40,914 nt of DNA from Paracamarosporium sp. OC-R06-R3 (taxonomy: Eukaryota > Ascomycota > Dothideomycetes > Pleosporales > Didymosphaeriaceae): contig JACVRA010000377.1 of NCBI GenBank assembly GCA_019828545.1, positions 1 through 40,914 on the forward strand, in the 5' to 3' direction. Position 1 is the stretch's first letter; every line of letters starts with the position of its first letter. The notes under the pieces are model-generated. The model was not told the origin of the DNA and did no database searches. It saw nothing but the letters and a program-made list of their open reading frames with translations. Shown piece by piece: positions 34,917-40,914 of this stretch. The position numbers and the translations under genes are program-made.

Positions 34917-35314
34917 TTATTTCGGCGGACGCTTTTGCCATGTAAGTTCGCGGAACTGCTCTTTCAGCTCATCTCGGAAGTGATCGAATGCCGAGGGGCC
35001 GGTCCCTTTTCCAAGCATTAGCGACTGCGCTGGGCAGGATGTGCATCTAGGGTGAATGCGTACGTCCTCCCCCGTTCTTAGGTTCCATATCGGGGATCTT
35101 GTTGATCTTGCGGTATGCTTTCTGGACGGCACGGTTGAAGGCGGGGCTACGAATCAGCTATCCACCATCATCAGCATTGCGAAGAGGCGTAGAGCGGCAA
35201 GGCGACGTACTTTTGCAACGGCCCAAGCCTACATTCAATGCCGTCAGTTTGACCTCGGCTGCACACAGGGTGGGAAACACTGACTTCGAACAAGGCAAAC
35301 CACGGCGGACCCAT
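34917..35314 (-). CDS. Small MRX7-like mitochondrial protein, four exons
   Basis: Exons 35314-35285 (30 nt), 35228-35211 (18 nt), 35157-35064 (94 nt) and 35005-34917 (89 nt) give 76 residues. All three introns (56, 53, 58 nt) have GT donors, AG acceptors and a CTRAY branch site (CTGAC, CTGAT, CTAAT). They also join exons in frame, which argues strongly for a real gene. The product starts MGPPWFALFEAWAVAKLIRS, continues PAFNRAVQKAYRKINKI, then a Gly-rich turn, and ends in an acidic/basic helix (AFDHFRDELKEQFREL). This layout, with a hydrophobic N-terminus, the LIRSPAFNRAVQK motif, a GG turn and a final amphipathic helix, resembles small fungal proteins of the MIOREX complex component 7 family. 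Yeast Mrx7 is 89 aa, mitochondrial and of unclear role. The family assignment is from memory of the pattern; the gene structure is seen directly. Confidence 0.7.
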
Positions 35315-36203
35315 GTCTGCTGTCACAACCACCACCAAACGGTGTCAAAATGGAGGTCGCAATAACGGAACGCGGTATGGAGGCGTTGGATCGGTGGGGG
35401 CGAGTGTCGTGAAGGAAGGACGGCGACACGCCGGCGGATTGGCCATCGATAGGCGAAGAGCTAATCCATGGCACGCATTAGAAACCCACGCGGCCCGCTG
35501 CGAACCACCGTCATCGCGACAGCACGCCAAATTTTCCCTTGGAGCACTTATACCGACCGTCGCATGTCCTTTGGCGGCCTGCACCCATCTTGGATTCCAG
35601 ACTGGCGGCTTGTCCTCCAGACCACCACCCACCCGTAGTCGCACCAGAGCCCCGACCCCCAGGCGACCCTACCGCGCCACTATCGTCGTCCCCACCACCA
35701 GATTGCTTACAGCCCTGCCCGCCCGACGCGCCATCGACCCGGTGCCTCGGACCACCTGGCTCTGTTGGCCAGACAATTGGGTCTCTGCCGCTTGTCGCTG
35801 CGCAGAAGGGTCTGCAAAGGGCGGCCAGACCACGCGCAAGAAACTGTCGTCCAATCGCACGGGCGTTGGCGGTGCATCGGCGACACTTCTCAGACAGCCC
35901 TCTCTGCGAAATACGGCAGCTGTACATAAAACTGCATCTGCGGCCGCCGTGCTCTGTACAGCACACACCCACGTCTCCCTGCACCAAGCTTGCTAGAACC
36001 CCGCGGCCAGCCTATCATCTCTCTGGCCTGCACGCCACGCCGCGCCCAACACCGTCACCATTCCACCCTCCAACTTTGTCGTGCCCCCGTTGCCAGAAGC
36101 GGCAGCCTCACGTGGCGCCGACAGGAAGCTCTTCAAGCTGCATAAACTTCGCGCCCTCCGGCGCAAGGCCAAGCTTGTTGGCGCCTTCAGGACCGACGCG
36201 AAT
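35315..36203. promoter_or_regulatory. GC-rich divergent promoter/5' UTR region
   Basis: About 890 nt between divergent starts. It is GC-rich and poor in stop codons, so long frames are open on both strands (35313-35996, 35539-36423, 35511-35987 and others). All are Pro/Arg/Ala-rich and without family resemblance. The frame used by the phosphatase stays open from 35997 to its ATG at 36204 and reads RKLFKLHKLRALRRKAKL just before it, so an upstream 5' exon is possible. Confidence 0.4.
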
Positions 36204-37657
36204 ATGTCAAGTTCCCAGTCGCTGCAGGTGCCGCCCTCGCCCTCGTCCTCGAAGCGCTCTCGTAGCAAAGACAGCGCCCGATCGGAGCCAGCCTCCTCCC
36301 TCGACCCGCCCTTCTTCACGCCTTCTGCGAGCGCCCCGAGCCTCGTCATACCCACCGCAGGCGAGCCGCCTTCGAACCTGCAACCCCTCGAGCAGGACCC
36401 CACTCCATACCCCGCCTTCTTGAAATTGAGCAGAACAGGCAGGTAGACTGTGCCTCCAGATGTGTATGTGGGAGTGGAAGGCTGACAGGCTGCAGATGTA
36501 CACCAGAAGTTCATTGATCTCGAGTGGGAACAGCGACAGCGCGTGTTGCAAGCAGCGCAAGGTCAGAACGGCGACTCTGAGCAGCCGTCGCAGTGGGCAC
36601 GGTGCACAGGCGACGACGTCAAGGAACGGAACCGATATCTCAATGTCGATCCCTATCAGAGCAATCGCGTACGATTGAAGGTCCCAGACGGGCTGAACGA
36701 CTACATCAACGCCTCGCCGGTGGAGCTCAAGTCGAGCAGGTCGGATAAGGTGTTGAAATACATTGCGACGCAGGTACGTTGCGGTTGAATGGTTGATGAT
36801 GAACACGGCTGATGACGATGTAGGGCCCCAAGTTCGATACTTACTCGCACTTCTGGCGCATGATATGGCACGAGACCACCACTCCCGCCGTCATTATCAT
36901 GCTCACGCAAACCCACGAAGCCTCGCGCGAAAAATGCTATCCGTACTACCCACAATCGATGGAGACCCCGACCTTTCCCTTGAACGTCCAGGACGAGTAC
37001 CAAGACAACTTCATCCACGAACTCCAGCTAGCGAGCTTGGAGGAAGACGAAGCGGCTCGTGCGCAAATCCGAGAACTCGACATGACAGCCGAGGACGGAA
37101 GTGAATCGAGAAAAATATGGCATCTTCTCTTTGCGGGCTGGCCCGACTTCCTCGTCCCAGAAGGCGCCGACCGCGAAGCCCTCCTCCGTCTCATCACCAT
37201 GAGCAGAGAGAAGAACGCAGATAACGCGACAAACCCCCGCATCGTGCATTGCAGCGCTGGCGTCGGCCGCAGTGGGACATTCATCGCGCTCGATTGGTTA
37301 TTACAGGAGCTCGACGAGGGCAGTATCGACGAGGTACAGGACAACGAGGACCCCATATACGGCGTAGTCAGTAAACTAAGGGAACAACGCATGATGATGG
37401 TGCAGAGCGAAGCGCAACTCGCATTCATATACGACGTAATCCGCGAGCGATGGCGCGACAGATGGGCAGGCCAGCATACAGAGGAAGCCGAGCGCCTAGG
37501 CGTCACGCGCAGACTCGACGAAGGGCACGACGGGCCAAGACTCAAACGACAAAAGTCTGGTCCCAGTGCGCTCCCCTACGGAGACGAGGACGAGAGAGCA
37601 CAGCTCGAGGCCGAGCTTTTCGATGCAGAGATGGACTTCGACAAGGGGAAGACGTGA
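36204..37657 (+). CDS. Protein tyrosine phosphatase (classical, non-receptor)
   Basis: Exons 36204-36438, 36496-36773 and 36824-37657 give 448 residues. Intron 2 (50 nt, GTACGT, branch CTGAT) is canonical; intron 1 needs a GC donor to keep frame. Residues 1-65 are disordered and Ser/Pro-rich. The domain begins PAFLKLSRTD then VHQKFIDLEWEQRQR, followed by the pTyr loop and substrate region (KERNRYLNVDPY, YINASPVEL) and IATQGPKFDTYSHFWRMIW. The WPD loop is W277-P278-D279; the signature is HCSAGVGRSG with Cys314 and Arg320. The Q-loop sits in QSEAQLAF. All catalytic parts are present. The enzyme should dephosphorylate phosphotyrosine, for example on MAP kinases as fission-yeast Pyp1/Pyp2 do. The C-terminal 60 residues are acidic and include a basic RLKRQK. 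The start could lie upstream, because the frame is open to 35997. Confidence 0.93.
36439..36495 (+). other. Candidate GC-AG intron in the phosphatase gene
   Basis: A 57-nt stretch starts GCAGGT directly after ACAG and ends GCTGCAG, with CTGAC as branch site (36482-36486). It joins LKLSRT to DVHQKFIDLEWEQ in frame. The only nearby GT donor (36443) puts the second exon out of frame with every usable acceptor. Confidence 0.6.
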
Positions 37658-39257
37658 TTCTCCTCTCTATCCACCTTCGCTTCTTTCTTCGCCGCCATAC
37701 TTCACCCCGTATAATCGTTTCTTTTTCTTCTTCTTCCCTCTCGTCGTCCCCGGGCGCCACGCCACGTTCTTTATCCCTACCTAATACTCTACTGCATTTT
37801 GTGCTTGTTGGCTTGGTGTTGCGACTGCATGGATTGGATTGGATTGGATTGGCTTGGCGTGCCATGGGGTGGTATGGATCTTTTTGCATAGACCGAGTGC
37901 ATTTACACGGCGCGTTTTACTGTTGCTCTTGTTCGTCTCCGCACTTCTGCTGTACTTTCTTGGCCTACCGCAGTAGATATCCACTCGTAGAAATGCGATG
38001 CTATTCTTCTCTTTATTGCGTGGCTTGCTTTGTGCTTTGCTGGCTTGTGCTGTGAGGTTAGGGGTGTGTGGCTTGGCGTAGTGTGATGGTATGCGTGGGA
38101 GATGCTTTACTTGGCTGGATGAGAGTTGTGTTGTACAGTGGGAAATACAAGGACGGCATATAGTGCCGGGTCGATAACCTCGCACGACTAAACCTCGAGA
38201 ACGCTCTTCCATCCCACCGACCAAGACCATGGCCCTGCTGTAAGTATAGCTCGAAGCTTTCGAATAGCGTATACATCTTTTCTTGACATGAGTCTTACGT
38301 CTGATCAGCATGCGGGTGGTTTTGATCGTGTCTATGCGTGGATATGGTAAGAAGAGGAGGTAGCTTCTGTTGCTCTTGCTCTTGGGGTTATAGGGTGTTT
38401 GGTTGATGGGAGAGGTGATTGTGGAGAGTTAGTATGTCTGGATGTGAAGGAGTGTTGAAGGTGGCTGGTTATTGGTTACGGGGAGGTAGTGATGTTGAGT
38501 AGGTTTATCAAGGGGGTATTTGTTGGTATAATAGAATCTACTTTGTAGGTGCAAGTGAAGTAAGGATAGGTGGTGGGTAGGCGGTTGTGCCGTCGTGTAG
38601 GCGCATTCTGCTGAAGTTAGTCTAATGATCAGTTCATATATTACCCAGCCCCGGTGCACACTGAAGTATAGGTCGGATGTTGTTCCTAGACTAATGGTGA
38701 TGGCTGTAAAGATTTGATCGTGTTCGAAGACAATGGTGGGATGAAAACACGGATAAACCAAGGGACGTGAACGGAGAGGAAGTCGCGGGGGAAGGGAGAT
38801 TGGGAGTTGATCAAGGGCTTTAGTGGAGACACAGGTAATGTATAGTTGATAGGCCTTAGTCAATTTGTGTCCTGTATAGTGGGTACGATGTTTACTGACG
38901 TTTCTAAACGGATGAAGGTGGCTTATACGACTACGTTGAGACAACAGCGAAGTCGTCAATCATAGTCTAATACAAGTCGATAGTTGAATACAGTGAATGC
39001 TCGACCACAAGACATATGGCTTTGGCTTGTCTCTGGTTGGTGGACTTGTATGGTAATGGCAAAGGGATCAACATTAAGCACAGTCTAGGTTTGGAGAGCC
39101 TCTTAAAGATTTCGCATACGAGTTGTTTATAGAAATCAATTACCCAAGAAACACAAACACCTAAACACCAATGAAAACTACACAAAGTTCGAGCAATGAT
39201 TGCATTGCTGACGCCCCGCGACCTCATGATGGCGCAACGCCGGCCCATACGTCTTAC
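37658..39257. other. Long intergenic stretch between convergent genes
   Basis: About 1.6 kb. It contains the 3' UTRs of the phosphatase (+) and of the unknown gene at 39258-40517 (-). A pentanucleotide microsatellite, (GGATT)4GG, lies at 37831-37852. A 176-codon minus-strand frame (38429-38959) is rich in His/Thr/Pro and lies opposite a G-rich strand; I judge it non-coding. No RNA gene is recognised. Confidence 0.45.
37831..37852 (+). repeat. GGATT pentanucleotide microsatellite
   Basis: Four perfect copies of GGATT followed by GG, then a degenerate continuation (cttgg). It lies in the 3' flank of the phosphatase gene. Confidence 0.9.
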
Positions 39258-40517
39258 TTACTCAATGTCGAGATTGCCCTCCTTTATGTCTTTGTTTGAA
39301 AATCCTGCGAGCGGGTCTCTCTTATCAAAAGCATAACCGGCTCTCTCCTTCCTCGACATCTTCGTGATATCGAAACGCGTACCGCCGACTGGCCCGTGAT
39401 GCGATTTGTACACTCGCAGCTTCTGCGCCCAAGACCCTTGGGCCTTGTCCTTGGGCCCAGGATTGGACCGGCCTCTGAATTTCTTCAGCAAGTCTGCAGT
39501 GCCTGATATACCCTTATCAACGCTGAGGCCGCTTCGGTCATAGTAGGCAACTGCGTGCTCACGCCAAGCGACTGCCCCGCCTTCGATCCCGTAGCCCTCG
39601 TGATCCTTGGCCCAGTGAAGAAACGAACTGATGACGATACCAAGATCAAGGAACTTAGAGTCTGCTTTCAGTTCGCCAGCTGCTTCGACAGCTGCAAGCC
39701 CGGCAATCACCGCGGATCCTACCAGTGCGGAGACTTCTACCGTCCTATCTCCATTATCGTTCACTATGATAAGTTAGCTACAGCCAAATCGGAGATCTGA
39801 TCACGAACTCATGTAGTCTGACCCCGGACCTGCCGCCAGCCACTGCGCCAAGGCGCTCATGATAGCCCACATGCGCCACTTCGCATCCTCATCCTTCTTT
39901 TTAAGTTCAGTATCGAACTTGAGTAGCTAAAAAGGGTTAGCCGTATGTATTAAGGAAGAATTATGTTAGACCAACAAGGTTTTCCAGCAACTCCTGGATT
40001 CCGTAGCCGTAGAAGTCATTGTAGATGTACATGCCGAGAAAATCAGGTTGACAGAAGTTGGCTCGGCGCTGCCACTCGCCGGAGGTCTTCCACCCTTCCC
40101 ACAGCATCACCCACTTCCACTCACTGAACTCGCTCGCAGGTTCAAACAGCTTCTTCTTTTTGTACCTGAGCTCGTCGCTCGACTTCTCGTACCTCAAGAA
40201 CGCAATTTCGGTTTCATCTACATCTTCTTCACCCTCTTGCAGAGTACTGAGCCCTCCGTTGTACACTTCGCGTTCAAAATCAAACAGCGGACGGTAGATG
40301 CAGACATATTCGTAAGGAGCAATGTCTTCGACCTTCGCAAGTCAAGTCAGGCTTTATATGGATTTGCTATAGTACCTAGTCCTACCTTGCGACCTGAATC
40401 CTCACTTTCATCACTCGCCTGGCCGGTAACTTCACTGCTATTCGCATGCACGGCTTCTTCTTCGCGCACAGGCGCGCTAGAACTAGCTCCGGTCTTCTGC
40501 TTCTTTTTCGGCGGCAT
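39258..40517 (-). CDS. Unknown protein with basic N-terminus, four exons
   Basis: Exons 40517-40386, 40332-39976, 39926-39809 and 39763-39258 give 370 residues. The introns are 53, 49 and 45 nt; all have GT-AG ends and CTGAC or CTAAC branch sites, and phases fit (0, 0, 1). The start is the ATG at 40517 (MPPKKKQKTG, a likely nuclear signal), followed by an acidic linker. Residues about 45-160 are rich in aromatic residues (YEYVCIYRPLFDFE, WKWVMLWEGWK, DFLGMYIYNDFYGYG). A helical part follows (LLKFDTELKKKDEDAKW, WRMWAIMSALAQWL), then an Ala/Gly-rich segment (VGSAVIAGLAAVEAAGEL) and a basic, Gly/Lys-rich C-terminal region (SHHGPVGGTRFDITKMSRKERAGY). No family is recognised and no catalytic motif is visible. 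Protein-level regularity plus consistent splicing makes the gene itself quite secure. Confidence 0.8.
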
Positions 40518-40914
40518 CCTGATGGAGAATGGTGTCACGAAGAGGAACGCTCAAACTATGGAGTAGGAGTACTTAGAATGTATGTGATGGTGGTCTGTTG
40601 GGACACGTTGGGTTCGAGTCTCCCTATGACATCAGATGGCCATAGCGCGGCCCTAACGTGTCCGTGCGCGTAATGCACGGATTCAGCCAATGCACGCCGA
40701 ACAACATAAACGCTCTACTAGAGATGAGGCCATAGAGCCACCCACAAACGATATTATTATAAGATTTTCTAGTGGATTAAGAAGTCGATAGCTGCGATTC
40801 ATTTGCACTATTGATATCTATCTGGAAGCCTGACGTTGCGGCCGCAGCGCGTTGATCTGGTTGGGGCGGCAGATGCGCCCTCTGAGGCCTCACCAATATC
40901 TTGAGCATCAACAA
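40518..40914. other. Right-edge upstream region
   Basis: It holds the promoter of the unknown minus-strand gene. GGTTCGAGTC at 40610-40619 looks like a tRNA B box, but no tRNA fold surrounds it. No gene is seen up to the window end. Confidence 0.4.

Noticed and set aside
35539..36423. 294-codon Pro/Arg-rich plus-strand frame
   Set aside because: It overlaps the first phosphatase exon in a different frame, begins in GC-rich promoter DNA and has no family resemblance; composition explains it.
38429..38959. 176-codon minus-strand frame
   Set aside because: The His/Thr/Pro-rich composition mirrors a G-rich opposite strand, and there is no family resemblance.
40605..40630. tRNA B-box-like GGTTCGAGTC
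   Set aside because: The T-stem pairs poorly and no matching acceptor stem or anticodon arm is found about 65 nt upstream.

Overview
The window is nuclear DNA of a filamentous ascomycete (Pezizomycotina). Gene content and style suggest a Dothideomycete, but that placement is inference. The evidence is short introns (mostly 45-62 nt) with GT-AG ends and CTRAY branch sites, fungus-typical families (FluG-like amidohydrolase/glutamine synthetase, Yvc1 channel, Mon1, PRISE reductase, P450, rhodopsin/PTH11-like membrane protein), both strands used, no operons, and pyrimidine-rich promoters. Gene models were spliced by hand; an exon boundary is stated where frame, splice sites and family similarity agree.

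Layout from left to right: a three-exon FluG-like gene (+, 598-3509); an unknown membrane protein (-, 3745-4821); a presumably secreted Cys-rich unknown protein (+, 6393-7595); the vacuolar TRP-type channel YVC1 (-, 8370-10627); a D-serine dehydratase-like PLP enzyme (+, 11710-13199); an unknown nuclear-looking coiled-coil protein (-, 13302-14612) divergent from an unknown helical/disordered protein (+, 15109-16985); a very large disordered protein (+, 17784-23227). Next comes a decayed pair: a cytochrome P450 with a premature stop and a likely 5' frameshift (-, 24807-26452), head-to-head with the 3' remnant of a rhodopsin-like membrane protein gene (+, 26627-27226). Then a secreted S33 peptidase (-, 27629-29337), MON1 (-, 30049-32459), a PRISE-type reductase (-, 32865-34195), a four-exon 76-aa MRX7-like mitochondrial protein (-, 34917-35314), a protein tyrosine phosphatase (+, 36204-37657) and a four-exon unknown protein (-, 39258-40517).

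Most genes are unrelated housekeeping or general-function genes, so the window is not a biosynthetic cluster. YVC1 and MON1 both act at the vacuole but are 20 kb apart, and I attach no meaning to that. The most notable points are two candidate GC-AG introns. One joins the 1649-codon frame to the 162-codon frame that begins 5 nt after its stop; the other is needed to keep the phosphatase in frame. Also notable are the hidden MRX7-like gene, whose longest exon is under 100 nt, and the decayed P450/rhodopsin-like pair. I did not find a mobile element, CRISPR array, rRNA or convincing tRNA gene.
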